Origin: Otis tarda
Lineage: Eukaryota; Chordata; Aves; Otidiformes; Otididae
Direction of reading: 5' to 3'
Length of the DNA stretch: 64,000 nt
NCBI GenBank assembly: GCA_026413225.1
Contig: CM048591.1
Location: forward strand, 77,850,009 to 77,914,008
Part shown: positions 35,095-58,135 of the stretch, one piece after another
Position numbering within the stretch: the stretch's first letter is position 1
How the letters are laid out: each line of letters opens with the position of its first letter
The notes under the pieces: model-generated
Database searches by the model: none
The model's input: the letters and a program-made list of their open reading frames with translations, nothing else
What the model was told of the DNA's origin: nothing
Translations under genes and position numbers: made by a program

Positions 35095-35355
35095 ATGCCG
35101 TCTTATAAGCAAAGTTTAATAAGGGATTGAAACACTTATTTCTAGGCACATACATGGATATAAGTGCATCTCGTACACCTCCTCTACACCTGCAAGTTTC
35201 TTGGCAATCGGTGGGTTATTATTATTCATAAATATGAAAATTAATTGAAAAATACGTTTCTGACCTACGAAAAAGTTTATCTGTTTTCATCAGTGGGATA
35301 ACACCGTAATGAATATATTTACATCTCATTGCAAGAAACTGAGACCTGTCTTTCT
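35095..35355. promoter_or_regulatory. Clean AT-rich island (candidate conserved element)
   Basis: About 260 bp with clustered TAAT and ATTCATAAATATG-type words, including AAATTAATTGAA. No open frame worth calling. Lies about 2 kb beyond the NR2F1 3' end. Role inferred. Confidence 0.4.
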
Positions 35356-36108
35356 CTTCTGGTATCCCCGTGGTTTTTTGGTTAATTTTTTTTTTGTTTT
35401 GTTGTTTTATTGGTTTTTTTTTTTGTGAGTTTTTATTTTTTTCATTTGTGTTTGTTTCTGGTTTTAACCGCTCATCCAGCTTGGCCTCCAGTCGCTCATC
35501 CCACCAAAAAGAAAAAAAAAAAAAAAAAGCAAAGGCTGAAGAGCTGCTTTCCAGCACCTCATGGGGCTGAGCATCCCCGCTCGCACCCCGCTTGCCCCAG
35601 GGAAGGCGACCAGGGGCGAGGAACGAGGCTGTGGCCTAGGCAGCGAGTGAGAAAAGGGTGTCCATCCATCCGTCTGTCTGTCTAACCCCCCTCCTTGCGT
35701 GCCCGGGTCTCAAACCATCCATTCCCCCCTCCCCGCAAGGCACCTGCAGGTGCAGGCCGCTTCTCCATCCCGAAACGGGCTCTACCCCCGTAGAGGGTCT
35801 GCTCGCAATGTTGATTATCCAGCTATAAGTGCCTACTGTATAGAGCCGCTCTCGCCTCGGATCTGCTGCGCCTAGAATATTAAAAACCCCAAGCGGGTTG
35901 GATTGAAGGATCTTGTTAATGCGAAAAAAAAAAAAAAAGAAAAAAAAAAAAAAGGAGAGGGAGGGAGGGAGAGAGAGAAAGAAGGAGAGTATGGAGGACA
36001 GCAAATTAAAAGGAAAACGTTGCCCACGACTCCACGAACCGAAAAGCTTGCCTCATCCAGGCTTATTTGGAGGGCACGGGAGGTGTCTGCGCGAGGGGGG
36101 GGAATGTT
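35356..36108. other. Intergenic, homopolymer-rich
   Basis: T/G-rich tract at 35370-35465, A-run at 35513-35528, GA-rich tract at 35930-35990. No gene seen. Confidence 0.45.
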
Positions 36109-36300
36109 ATTTTTAAAGATCCAGCTTTATTAATACATTAAGAAAGAGCTCCCTTGGTAGTATGTGTTCTTACAGCTCCGTCTCAGATCCTATAAAACAT
36201 TAATGCGCTGAAAGCTGTTACAGAGATCTGCACCACCAGCTAGAAGCATTGTGAGGCCTTTACCTTCAAAGGAGCTCCCTTGCAGAAACGATTTTTAATT
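36109..36300. promoter_or_regulatory. Clean island (candidate conserved element)
   Basis: About 190 bp without runs. AGCTTTATTAATACATTAAG at the left end. An AGCTCCCTTG word occurs twice (about 36148 and 36270). Role inferred. Confidence 0.3.
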
Positions 36301-37250
36301 TTCTTTGCAAAAAGGGACGAGCCGAAACCAAGGGGGGCTGGGGGCAGCCGCAGCGCGGGGTGGCAGGGCCGGGGGGCGGCGGCCCCTGCGTTTTGCGCGT
36401 GGCTGTGACAAGCGGAGGCACGCGGGAACGGGCCGGCTCGCCACCCAACGAGCGAGCAGCCGGTTGGGTTTCCGTATTAATGGGGTTGGGAATACCCTCC
36501 GTGCACGGCCACTGGCATCAGGATAAACAGCGATGGGGATGTTTTGTCTTTCAGCAAGCGCAAGGCACGCACGCCAGGGTTGGCGAGGCCTTGGGGTGGA
36601 AAAGAAGAGAGAAGAAGCAAAAAAAAACAAACCCCCAAACCTCCAAAAACACTCAAGCCAGCCCCAAGACCCCGAAAGCAGAAAGCTGCCGTGCCCACTA
36701 GGAGGGGGAAGTCACGGCGGCAGCACGTGCCGTGGCATCGGCGGCAGCATGCGGCGGCTTCAATCCATGCCCACGGCATGTGTCCGAGAGCACGCGGCAA
36801 AGTGTGACCTCGGCAGAAACTCCAGCTGATGGCAGCGGGGGGAAAAGGCCTCTCAAAAAAAAAAATTAAGGAGGTGGGCCAGTGCGACCGGCCCGTTGGC
36901 CTGGGTGGAGGGTCTGCCCTGCGTCCCCGGCGAGGCAAGGGCGCCTGTGGCGTCACGCCGTGCCTGCTGCTCCCTCTTCCTAGGCCTCAACAGGTCAGCC
37001 CTGCGCTGGGGCGGCCGAGGCGGTTTTGAGACATCATGTGGTTTACACAGCTTGGTTACCCCTGGCCAGTATTTTTTTTAAAGTTCTCCCTTCTAACACC
37101 AGTACAGGAGTTAAAAGTTCAGGGAGAATTTGTTGTCCTTGGGGTTTTTTTTGTTGTTGTTTCTTTCTTTTTTTTTTTTTTTTTTGTTGGTGAACTATTG
37201 GCATGTTTCAAGCAACAAGACTCATGGGTTGTGGGGTGATAAGTTGATTT
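36301..37250. other. GC-rich then T-rich sequence beyond NR2F1
   Basis: CpG-rich at 36310-36450, mixed to 37080, and T-runs at 37145-37190 and 37246-37259. No gene recognised. Confidence 0.45.
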
Positions 37251-37269
37251 TTTTTTTTTGCTAAATTCT

Positions 37270-37275
37270 TTTATT
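37270..37275 (-). terminator. Candidate NR2F1 poly(A) signal AATAAA
   Basis: TTTATT on the plus strand reads AATAAA in the sense of NR2F1, followed within about 10-25 bp by an A-run and then TG/TTG-rich sequence. It would give a 3' UTR of about 970 nt. Alternative AATAAA words lie nearer the stop codon, so this is the likely distal site. Confidence 0.5.
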
Positions 37276-37632
37276 TTTGTTTAAATTCTCACTTCAATTT
37301 TAATTCTTGAAGAACAGCTTCGACAACATATATCGCACTCATTATAAGAAGCAAAGGGTTATATCAAAAATTATTAGTATAGAATCACAGGAAACCTGGT
37401 TTGGAACCAGAAAAAAATACAAAACAGATATAGATACATAGACACAGGACAATTTTTTTTTTTTATAATTATTTGGAAAATGTTATTTTCCCCTAATTCT
37501 CATTTCTTTTTTTTTTTCTTTTTCCTTTATGAGCATACGATGTTTTAAGTTTTACAAAAAATGAAAATAAAGACTAGTATTTTACAAAATGAGTAACAAT
37601 GCTCGTGGTAAGCGTTTGCGCGTGGAATCTTT

Positions 37633-37663
37633 TGTGTGTGTGTGTGTGTGTGCGTGTGTGTGT
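37633..37663. repeat. TG/CA dinucleotide microsatellite
   Basis: Tandem TG with one CG interruption, inside the predicted NR2F1 3' UTR (CA repeat in sense). Confidence 0.93.
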
Positions 37664-38228
37664 CCCCGTTTGCTCGTTCTGCTTTTTTTTTTTTTCTTGT
37701 CGTTTTGTTTTTCTCATTCTACACAAGGTTCAGTTCAGCTTCAACGCGTTTTGTTTTGTTTGTTACTGTACAGCATATATCAACAACAGTCCACAATAAA
37801 TCCTGGAAGATCCAGTATCCCCTTCAGGTTTGATTAATATCCCCTCGATACTCATAATTTTTTTTGTTGTTTTTATTTTTTTTTAAGTTTTTTTCCTTTT
37901 TTTTTCCTTTTTGCCTCTTTTATTATTATTATTTATTTATTTTTTTCCTCCTCTCCGGAAAAAAAAAAAAGGCTTTAAAAAAAAAAAAAAAAAAGCGAAA
38001 CACCACGACCCGGACAGAGGCGAGGTCCATCCTTCTCCCCACCGCGGCCACACCTCCGCTCCCCCTCGGCCCCTTTCTTTTGTTCGGTGCCCGCCTCCCG
38101 GGGCCACCAGCACCACCGTCACCACCACCACCACAGAACCCCCCCTCCCCTCTTTTCCCCCTCGGTGCGAGCCCTCCCGCCTCTCCTCCTCCGCCGCCTC
38201 CTCCTCCTCCGCGGGTGCGGGCCGGGCT

Positions 38229-49238
<11,010 letters not shown>

Positions 49239-50430
49239 ATCTCGGGCCCGGAAAAGTGCCGGGGAGCGGTGCGGCTCGCTGCGGGCTGCCGGGGAGGGGG
49301 GAGGAGGGGGTCGGGAGGGGGGAGGAGGAGGAGGAGGAGGAGGTAGAGAAGGAGGAGGAGGAGGAGGAGGCGGCGGCGGCGGCCCCGGGGCCGGGGGGGA
49401 GCGGGGAGCGCGGGGACCCTGCCCGCCGCCTGCCTCCGCCTCGGCTGCTGCCGCTGCCCTGCCGCCGGCTGCGGCCGCTCCTGCCGTTTTCTTTATTTTA
49501 TTTCGGGTTTTCCGCCGCCGGCAGCCCCCTCCTCGAGCTCTCGCCGATTTTCTCTTTTTTTTTTTTTTTTTTGAAGGGAGGGGGAGGGGGTGACGGAGGA
49601 TTTTCTCCCCCCTCTCTCTTTCTCTCCCTTTTTTTTTTTTCCCCTCCCTTCCTCTTCCTCCCTTTCCCTTTCCTGCGCTTCCCCCCCCCCCGCCCCTCTC
49701 TTCAAAACACCCCCGCCCGGCCGCTGACCCCCTCCGCCGCCGCTCGCCGCCGCTTTCCCCCCCGCCCCCCCACCGCCGCCGCCGCCGCCACTTCAAGTTG
49801 CAAAATCAGAAACGGCGAACAAGGCTGCGGGGAGAGGCATTCAGGAGAGTTGAACACAGCCGGACACCCGCGGGCGGGCGGACACGCGTGGCAGACGGGC
49901 TTCTCCCCACTCGCGCGCGCAGGCAGGCGCTACGGGCGCGGAGGATGCGCGGGCATCGAGGGAACCGCCGAGGAGGAGGAGGAGGAGGAGGAGGAGGAGG
50001 AGGGAGGAGGGGAAGGAAGAGGAGGAGGAGGGAGGTCGCCGCTCGCTGCCGCCGGGGCCCGGCCGCCGCAGCCGCCGGTTGCCGGGAAAAGGAGGAGGAG
50101 GAGAAGAAGAAAAAAAAAAAAAAAAAAAGGAAGGAAAAAAAAAAAAGATGAGTCTGGCGGCGATCAGGGCATGGAGGTGTCCGGGGGCCAGGTCCAGGGC
50201 AGGGGGCCGTCAGCCATTCAGGGCGGCGGAGCCGGGGATCGCGGCGGAGGCGGGCGGGGAGCTGAGGCAGTTTGATCTCCTGTCGCGGCGGCGGCGGCGG
50301 CGGCGGCGGAGGAGGAGGAGGAGGTTGCCGGTCGCTGCTCTTTCTCTCCCGAGCTGCTCTCTCTCGCTCTCTGTCTCTCTCGCTCGCTCGCGCGCTCTCT
50401 CTCTCTCCCTCCTTTTTTTTTTTTTCAAAA
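49239..50430 (-). promoter_or_regulatory. NR2F1 CpG island and 5' UTR region
   Basis: Very GC- and CpG-rich 5' flank. Trinucleotide tracts: GGA-type at 49320-49375 (TCC in sense), GAG at 49968-50035, and CGG/GGA at 50283-50325. Pyrimidine and homopolymer stretches lie between. The 5' UTR lies here, but a transcription start cannot be fixed from sequence. Long open frames on both strands are compositional. Confidence 0.6.
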
Positions 50431-51220
50431 AAAAAAAAAAAGAAGAAAAAAAAAAAAAAAATCGCCAAAAAAAAAAAAAATCGGATGTGACTAAATTCGC
50501 AGAGGAGACGAATTCACGGCGAAGTGTAAAAATAGAGGACGGGAATAATAACGACACGCGCAGGAAAAAGAGAGATCCAAAGTAGGTCGGGTAAATAAAT
50601 CCTCTTCTTTTCCTCTTCCTTGCCCCTTCCTTCTTCTTCTTCTTCTTCTCCTGTGAGAGTGCACGATGCCGGTTGCGAGGAAGGAAAAAAAAAAAAAAAT
50701 TAAAGGAAAAAAGATCGGTGGAAATCGCCCCCCAAAAGGTTTTCTTTTTTTTTTGTTTGTTCGCCTAAAAAAAAAAAAAAAAGTGTTTCGGGTAGAAACT
50801 CCTCAGCCAGAAGCGCAGCCCTCCCCCGAAATAAAAAAATAGGCAAGAATGATCAAAATAATAACGGTATTGAGATGTGAACGCGTTCTCTCGCTCTCTC
50901 TCCGGGCTTTTTTTTTTTTTTCTCCCCTCGTCTCTCTCGCTCTGCTTATTCCCCTTTTTTCTTTCTTTCCGAGATTTTTTTTTTTTTTTTCAGTTTCACC
51001 TCTCTCTTCTTCTCTTCTCCTGCAGGAATGAAGCGAAAGACACAAGGAGGAAGGGTGGAAAAAAGAAGAAAAGGAAGGAGAAGAGGGAGATGAAGGGGGG
51101 GAGAGGGGAGGAAAAAAAAAAAAAAAAAGCAGACAACTAATAGAATATGCAAGAAAGGGGAGAGAGGGGGAGAGAGAGAGGGAGAGAGAGAGAGAGAGAG
51201 AGACCCAAAAATTGAATGCG
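50431..51220. other. Homopolymer-rich sequence upstream of NR2F1
   Basis: A-runs at 50430-50480, 50683-50699 and 50766-50782. Pyrimidine tracts at 50885-51025. GA microsatellite at about 51168-51204. No gene seen. Confidence 0.5.
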
Positions 51221-51480
51221 TTTAAACGGGAAGCCTAGCAGAGCAATGTTTCCGAAAGGGGGATCTGCGCGAATGTCTGTATATAGTGAACTTTGACACT
51301 ACTATTGAAACTGACACGTTTCTATGGAGATCGCTGCCTTATATGGAGCGCGTGTCAAGGAGCCAAGAGAAGGGCTGCTGGCAACTGATAATCAAAGGCG
51401 ACTGACTGGTCAGAGCCCTGAATCGGGGGGAGAGAAAATGGGAGGCTGAGGTTAGCCAAGCCTCCTTCACTCCATTGGTT
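51221..51480. promoter_or_regulatory. Compact candidate NR2F1 promoter block: CArG, TATA-like, DR1-like, CCAAT
   Basis: A clean 260-bp block amid low complexity. Perfect CArG box CCTTATATGG at 51337-51346. DR1-like GTGTCAAAGTTCA on the minus strand (51299-51287), a type of site COUP-TFs bind. TATA-like CTATATACA on minus (51286-51278). Inverted CCAAT (ATTGG at 51474-51478, CCAAT in NR2F1 sense). The order CCAAT, CArG, DR1, TATA reads downstream toward NR2F1. It may be a distal or alternative promoter, or serve a divergent transcript. Confidence 0.5.
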
Positions 51481-51495
51481 ACCCCCCCGGCGCTC

Positions 51496-51535
<40 letters not shown>

Positions 51536-52960
51536 CTCCGCTACCTACTGACTGGGATGGGGAAGGGAGGGGAAGAGGAGGAGGAGGGGGGGGAGGGAGG
51601 GGAAAGAGAGGGAGGGAGAGGGGATTCTTCTGACAAGCACAATTTACATTGAGATCGCCCTGCGCTGCTATTTACTTTGAGACCTGATTAGTATGGGTCG
51701 GCTACGGTCTCTTCCCCCCCCCAAAACTCCCCCCCAGCACACACACCGGCGGAGGAGGCATTGCGATAGGCGGAAAGGGGGGATTGAAAGGGAACGGTGT
51801 GGGCTCCCCGTGAAAAGTTGGTGCTTTTTAATTTTTTTTTTTTTAAATGTCTGTTCTCCCTTTCTCCCCTCCACGCCAGAACCCGGGATTTCTCCCTCCC
51901 TCCTTTCCCAACCCCAAAAGCCGCGCCGGGGGTTTTAACGACGCAGGGGAAGACGCGCTGTCTCCGCGGAGGAGCAGCCGCTCGTGTGCGCGCACCCTTG
52001 CGCACGGAGCAGCCTGAGCCCTCGCACCCCACGACCCCTCCCCACGCTCCCGACCTACTTCGGGCTATTTTTGCAGCCCCTTCTTCATCCCTCCTTCCTC
52101 ACCTAACATGTCCACACTCGCCGTGGGAACACACCCCCCAGTTTTTCTTTTTCTTTTTTTTTTTTTTGACACAACAACCCCAACCATCCTACTCGCAAGT
52201 GCCCCCCCCCGCACCCCCTCCCGCCTCAATTGAGTTTGAGGCAGGTGGAGGGTAGAAGGGGAGGATGATGCGCTGGGCGGGGAGGGGATCAGAGTCCCCG
52301 CTCCGCCCAGCTCCGCGCCCCTCCGCGCCCCTCCGCGGCCCAGCGCGGCCCCGACAGCGCGGAGCGGGAATCGCTGGCGCCGGGTGCCATCTAGTGGGCA
52401 CCGAGCCGCCGGCCCGGGGGCACCCCCGCCTCTGCTAGGCCTTCCTCACCCCCCTTTCCCCTTCCTAAATATTTTTTCTTCCCCCCGCCGCCCCCTTTCC
52501 CTTCTTTATTTTTAACAGAAAGCCACTCCGGAGAGAAGAACCTTTTTCTTCCCAATTTCTGTCCCTTCTTTCCCGCAAGCCTGCCTTCCCCGAAACCTCC
52601 CCTTTCTGCCAGAGATCTGACATCGGGTTCGGGTCGAAAGGCTGCCTGTGACAAAGAAACAGCAAACTGTTTAAAAATAATTAAATAATTAAAAACAACA
52701 ACAACAAAAAAGAGCCAGTCCCACCGCTCCTGCACCCCACTCTTCTCTTAGCTCCTGTAGAAGTTTATAGTCGGGCTGGAAGCAGGGGGAACATCTCGCG
52801 AACGGGAAAGGGGATGAGATATATGACAGGACCTGTATTGTTTTTGTTGGTTCTGTGTAGGTTTTTTTTTTTTTTTAAAGAGGTGTTACTTTCATTAAAA
52901 AAAAAAAAGCCCCTCAACTTTGATGTATCGTGATCACATTTTTTTTTTTTCTCCTTCCTG
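51481..52960. other. Upstream sequence, low-complexity and GC-rich
   Basis: T-run at 51504-51530, G/A-rich tract at 51560-51625, CpG-rich patch at 52270-52420, T-run at 52860-52877. Some clean sequence at 52745-52830. No gene recognised. Confidence 0.45.
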
Positions 52961-52964
52961 CTTC

Positions 52965-53175
52965 TTTCCCTGTCAGCTCTGAAATCCGAGGCTGGGAGCC
53001 GAAGCTGGAGAGGAGAATCCTTCATCATTTCTGCGAGCAGAATAAACGCTTGATTTTCGTCCCGAAATAATGAAGAGATTTTCAATGAGTCCCTGGGCCA
53101 AGCCGTCCCTATTGTACATCGCATTGATAAAAAGGATGTTATTGACTATGCAACAGTAGGCTCCTTTCCTCTCTC
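52965..53175. promoter_or_regulatory. Clean island (candidate conserved element)
   Basis: About 210 bp: GAAATAATGAAG, CCTATTGTAC (SOX-like), CGCATTGATAAAAAGG and TTATTGACTATGCAA. No coding frame worth calling. Role inferred. Confidence 0.4.
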
Positions 53176-56100
53176 CCCCTCTTTCCAAATAAACTCTCGG
53201 CCCTGTCTCCTGGTCAGTGAAAAGGTGAAACGAATAAGATTAAACCGGACAAAAAAAAAAAAAGAAAAAAAAAAGGAAAAAAAAGAAAAAAAAACCAAAC
53301 CCCAAGCCGGGTATGTATATTACCCAGATTTTTACTCCCCGGACTGTGAAGAGACGGGGAGGAAAGGAGGCAGAGCGAGGCACGGGGAGAGAGGGGGGGA
53401 GCGGGAGAGAGGGGCGGCAGAGGCAGAGGCTGGGAGAGAGGCGGCGGGCGGACGGACGAACGGACGGACGGAGGGACGGACCCGGCGGCCCCCCGCACCC
53501 GGGACACCCCAGGCAAGTCACCGCGCCCCTCCTCGGGGTTCCGGGGCGGAGGGAGGGGTGCAGGGCCGCGGCATTTTGGCGGGGAGACCTCCCCCACTCC
53601 CTTCCCTTTCTCACCCTCCCCCGAGCATTATTTGGGCTCCTAGCTCCAATTCCCCCCCCACCCTTGACTTTCCCCCTATATCCGTGTCTATTTCCACTGC
53701 CCGCCCCTCCACGCCGTGTCTCTCAGAGCTGGCCCACGCGGGTCTGACCCCACGCCAAAGCTCGGGTGCAAGTTCTGGGCTAGGGGTGGTGTTGGGGGGG
53801 ATGGATGCTCGCACACCCCCGCCGCCTCTCTCCTCCACCTGCTCCCTCTGCCATTCGATCAGCTAATGAAAAGATCGATGGCAGGCTGTTTGTCCGGGCG
53901 ATGGTGTCAACAGATTGCGGGGACAGCCACCGGGATGCTTCCCAGCCGGGCGGGGCACAACCAGAGGGGGGGGGGGTGGAAAAAAAAAACAACCCAAATT
54001 TGCTCGGGTTTGGAGTTGGGGGGATACCGCGGGGAGGAATTTCCTCCGCCTGACTCGGTGGGGTTTTCTTTTGCTGCTTGCTGGAGGAAAGTGAGGATTA
54101 AATGGGGGTTTGCTTTATTTATTTATTTATTTATTTTTTTTAAAAAAGCTGAGGGGTGAAGGGCCGGTGAAGTTTGAGGGGAGTTCCCGAGGGAAAAAAA
54201 AAAATCCCGAGGAAAATGTTGTCGTGCGGGAGGGAAGGCACCCACCAGCAGCCCCGTACCTCCGCTGAGCGGGTCACAGCACAGCCCAGGCGAGGGGAGG
54301 CATCCCCCCACCCTTCCAGACAAATCACCGAGGGCTCAAAAATCACCGAAAGGCTCACAACTCGCACCCGGCTGGGAAACGAGCTCTGATTTGCTTTTTA
54401 ACCTCTGTGGACCTGGGATGGGGAGAGGAGACAGCGCTAGGGACTTTGCTCAGGCTTGAGTTTTCCCTCTCTCGCCCCAGACCTCTCTTTTCCCAGGCCG
54501 GGATCTGAAGGTGCCAGAGTTTTAGAAGGATTTAGAGTCTGAGGTTTTTAATTTTTCTTTTTTTTTCCTTCTTCTTCTTTTTAATATTTTTCTTCTTTTT
54601 GTTTTTCTTTTTATCTTTCTCTTTATTTTTCCTCTTTCTCTTTGTTTTTCTTTTTCTCCTTTTATTTTCTTTTTCTTCTTTTTCTCTTACTCTTTCTCTT
54701 CCTTTTAAAAATATTTGTATTTTTCCTTTTTTTTTTTTTTTAACCCTTTCTGTATCTCTCTTCCTTCCTCGGTGCAACCCAAGCCGGGACGGCTCTGCCT
54801 CCCCTATCCTCTGCAAGCCCCCTCATCCCCTCCGGGAAGGAAAAAAAATTCCTTTGTAGATCAGTACCGACAACTTCTACACCCTATTTCTGTCGGGGAG
54901 GGAGGCGAGGGGGGAGCAGGGTACAATATAAAGCCCAGCTGATGGTATTACTATTATTACTATTATTTTGTAAGCGGCAGGGCTGTGTGTGAGCTGGGGT
55001 CCACAGCCTGCCCTTTCCAAAACAAACGCGGAGAGAGCCTGTTTCACCTGCCCGGCTCCGTGAGACAGAATAGATGGATATAAAAAAACACCCGGGCGCG
55101 CGCGGACGCGCGTATATACATGTATATCTATATATATGCGTGTATGTATATCTATATATGCACACAGCCACAGAGGGAGCGGGGTGGAGGGAGGACAATA
55201 ACTGCGCAGGCTGCTGTCACAGGGCGCAGCTCTGACGTGCAAAAATGCCAATTATTTTTCGCACTTTTAGCCCTGACCGGCCGACACCTTCCCGCCGGGC
55301 TGTAAAACCAGGGGGTCGCCTCGGGGGTCGTGTGTATGTGTGTGTGTTCCCACCCCCCGCGGGTGCTGCCGTCGGTCGGAGCCGTCAGGGCAGCCCCTTT
55401 GCCAGGCCCGGCCGGTTGCAAACGGGATGTGACCGGTCACAGCGGGACCCCAGCCCCATCCTCCACCCTGTGCCCCAACCCCGCTGCCCCCCCGGGGCCC
55501 CCCGCAGCCTGGGCCAGGCCTCCACAGCCGGCGGTGCCTGGCCAGGCCTCACATCCCATCAGGGAATTTTTCCCATCAGGAAAATGAGGCCCTTTCTTCC
55601 CAGGCCTTTTTCCGCTTTTGCCTTTTCTTTTTTTTTTTTTTTTCCTCCCCCCTCTTTTCCGTCCTCCTCCTCTCTCCCTTGGCCAGACCTGAAGGACCTC
55701 CAAGTTATCTGGGGAGACACAAACATTTGGGGTCCTTTAGGAGGGGAAGCAATCAGGCCCCCCTCTCCCTCCGGGAAGGGGGTCTCTAGTGGGTTCCATC
55801 ACCCCGAAGGGGGGGTGGACTGGCCTCTCTGGAGGTGGGGGGCGGGGGTCTGGGCTGCTCCTTCGCTGCCACCCGGACCCGCACCCCGGGGGTGCTTTGT
55901 GCCGACCCCCGCCGCTTTCTAAAGGAGGCCTGACGCCGGGGGGATGGACGCCCCTCCCCGGGCCTCCCGGGTGGGCATCTCCCTGCTCCCCCCTGGGTAT
56001 CCCAGTCCCTGCAGCCCGACCCCATTGCCCAGGCCGTTTCCCTGCATCCCATTGGAAGTGGCCGGTCTTGGGAAAGAAGGGCCTCCACTTTTCCATGCTC

Positions 56101-56815
56101 ACCCCCTCAACCCCCCCCCCCCACGACCTGGGCAGCTCCATCACCTCATCACCTTCTACCTTCTTTCTTCTTCTTCTTCCTTTTTTGTTTTTTTTTAATT
56201 TTAAATTTTTTTTATTATTATTAGTTTTTAAGAAGTCACTCGTGGGAGCGAACTCCTTCCCCACCCCAGATATCCTCCTGGGGTCTCAGTCGATTTCCCG
56301 GCGGGTCCTACAACCCCCGGGAAGGGTCCTGTCCCACTGTGTGTGTGTCCTCCTCTTCATCCCTCTCTTCGCCCTCCGCCTATGCTTAACCCAGAGGAGC
56401 GGCCGCGCACACCGCCTGCTTCCCTGGGATTATGTTAGACGGGATTGGCAAAAAAAAAAAAAAAAAAAAGCGGCGTGGCAGCGCCCCCCCTCAAACCCAC
56501 CCCCTCGGGAAGGCAATCTGCCGTCCCCGCAGCCTCCCGCCGAGCCGGGGTTTTGTCATTTGTGAGGGTTGGAAAGTGCCGGGCTGCGGTGCCAACCCGA
56601 AAGCAGGGCGCGGAATCACAACTTCGCTCTCGCCGTGCATCCAAACAGAAAAGCCTGAGCATCCCAGAGTCTGCCTTTTCTTTTTTTTTTTAATTAATTA
56701 AAAAAAAAAAGGGAAAAAAGAGGATTTAAAAAAAAAATCTGTGCCTGGAAGTAAAAAAAAAAAACAAACCCAAAAAACACTTCTGCGTGGGGAGGGGAGA
56801 GAAAGCACCCAAAGC
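53176..56815. other. Upstream sequence, GC-rich with homopolymer tracts
   Basis: A-rich tract at 53255-53295, GGAC/GACGGACG tandem at 53450-53480, CpG-rich 53340-53560, T/C-rich low-complexity tract at 54545-54745, alternating purine-pyrimidine tract at 55094-55168, CpG-rich 55250-55560, T-run at 55627-55645 and A-run at 56450-56469. No gene recognised. Confidence 0.45.
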
Positions 56816-57045
56816 GAAGGCCACTTGCCTAACGGCATAAAAGAGCGTGGCAATTCCCCAGCAGAGCTCCAAGAAAAGAAAATGATGACCTCTTGGTGCA
56901 GACGAAGCCTTCCCGCACAAGGCAAATCTGGTAATCATTTTCCACACGCTGGTGAATCCGGCACCAAATATTTACTTTCGGCACGCATAAAGCTGCGGTG
57001 ATCTGAGAGCCGAAGCCAAGAGAAACAAAAGTGTGCAAAAGCCAC
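56816..57045. promoter_or_regulatory. Clean island (candidate conserved element)
   Basis: About 230 bp: GGTAATCATTTTCC, CACCAAATATTTAC (forkhead/MEF2-like), ACGCATAAAGC. Role inferred. Confidence 0.35.
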
Positions 57046-57839
57046 AAACAGGAGGTCTTGTTCTGAAAAAAAAAACAAACAAACCCAACAAAAAAACAGA
57101 CCCAAAACCCCAATCCTCTGGCCGTGTTTTAAACCCCCGGCTGCGGTTAGGGATGAATTTGGTGTTATTTCTCATTCCGCGTCGGGCTGGGGCTTTTTGG
57201 CGGAAAGCTGACGTTTGGAAACGAGTTTGAAAGTTGGGAGATTGTCCTGACAACGCCATCGACCGCGGTACATCATCATTTCCTTCACAGTTTACCTGTC
57301 AGAGAATCCCATTCCTTTTTATCTGCCTGGATTAGTCCATCGGGATAGGCTTTCAGCAGCCCGGGGACCGGCTTCCCCGACGTTTCGGGTGTTTTAACGT
57401 CACTTTCTCTCCAGCATCCGAGATAAAACGGTGGGAAACTAAAAGTGTGGGGTTCATTTATTTATTTATTTTTTATTTTATTTTATTTTATTTTTTTTTT
57501 TTTAACTGAGGAAAAAGGCAGCGGTGCGGCTGGTAGCAGCGGTAGCGACATCATCGTGTTTACCTCATCAGAAGTTGATCTGAGTAATAAACCTGAGCGT
57601 TTTCACTTAAACTGTCAGGAGCGAGATATGTTTATTACCGCGCGCTCCGTCTGCGTGGGGAGGACGGGGATGCGCTGTAGATAAAGTTTAAACGAAACAG
57701 AATAAACACAGCAAATGGCCCCAGCCCAGCACAAAAGCTGTAAATGACTGCTATGTATTTTACCAACCACGCGAAGGCTTTTTTATTTTTTTTTCTTCTT
57801 CTTTTTTTTTTTCCCTTTCCCTTTTTTTTTTACTCACAC
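57046..57839. other. Upstream sequence, mixed
   Basis: Clean AT-balanced sequence at 57115-57440 and 57530-57770, separated by a TTTA/TTTTA repeat and T-run at 57457-57503; T/C tract at 57780-57830. No gene seen. Confidence 0.4.
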
Positions 57840-58135
57840 GTTTCTCGGGGTGAAGCCCGGGCATATCCAACGGTGTCGTTAATAAGCTATACAAAATTGC
57901 CTGATCCCACCAAACGGGGCTAGAGTTATATGTTTTATTGTTAACCCCTTGCACCGAATCTTCTGAAGCTGAAAGGGAAAAGGAAAGGGCTTTTGTCCGA
58001 GTTGATCCTTGGCTATTCTGGGGCTCAGGTTGGTGTGAAAGGGACGAGGAGGTCACTTGAAATCTCCTTTTATCTACTCCTATTTTCTCTCTGGATCAGC
58101 AACTTTGAATAGACACCATCTAATCGCTCGTAATG
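57840..58135. promoter_or_regulatory. Clean island (candidate conserved element)
   Basis: About 295 bp: GTTAATAAGC, TTTTATTGTTAACCCC (HNF1/SOX-like), CAACTTTGAATAG (TCF-like) and CATCTAATCGCTCGTAATGG. Role inferred. Confidence 0.4.

Larger units (their letters stand above)
37255..38228 (-). other. NR2F1 3' UTR (predicted)
   Basis: Follows the NR2F1 stop codon. The distal part (37260-37600) is clean AT-rich sequence with many ATTA/TTAA words, which fits a conserved 3' UTR. The middle has a TG/CA dinucleotide run at 37633-37663, and the part next to the stop has A/T homopolymers at 37860-38000. Several AATAAA words on the minus strand between 37865 and 37945 could give a shorter UTR. Confidence 0.6.

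Noticed and set aside
37380..37415. TAGAATCACAGGAAACCTGG resembling a CR1 tail
   Set aside because: Only a short partial match, no GGAAGGGACC continuation; better explained as NR2F1 3' UTR sequence.
49239..49796. In-frame N-terminal extension of NR2F1 (186 codons)
   Set aside because: Low-complexity Gly/Arg/Pro from GC-rich trinucleotide tracts; the conserved protein start [10 protein letters not shown] with good context lies at 49238.
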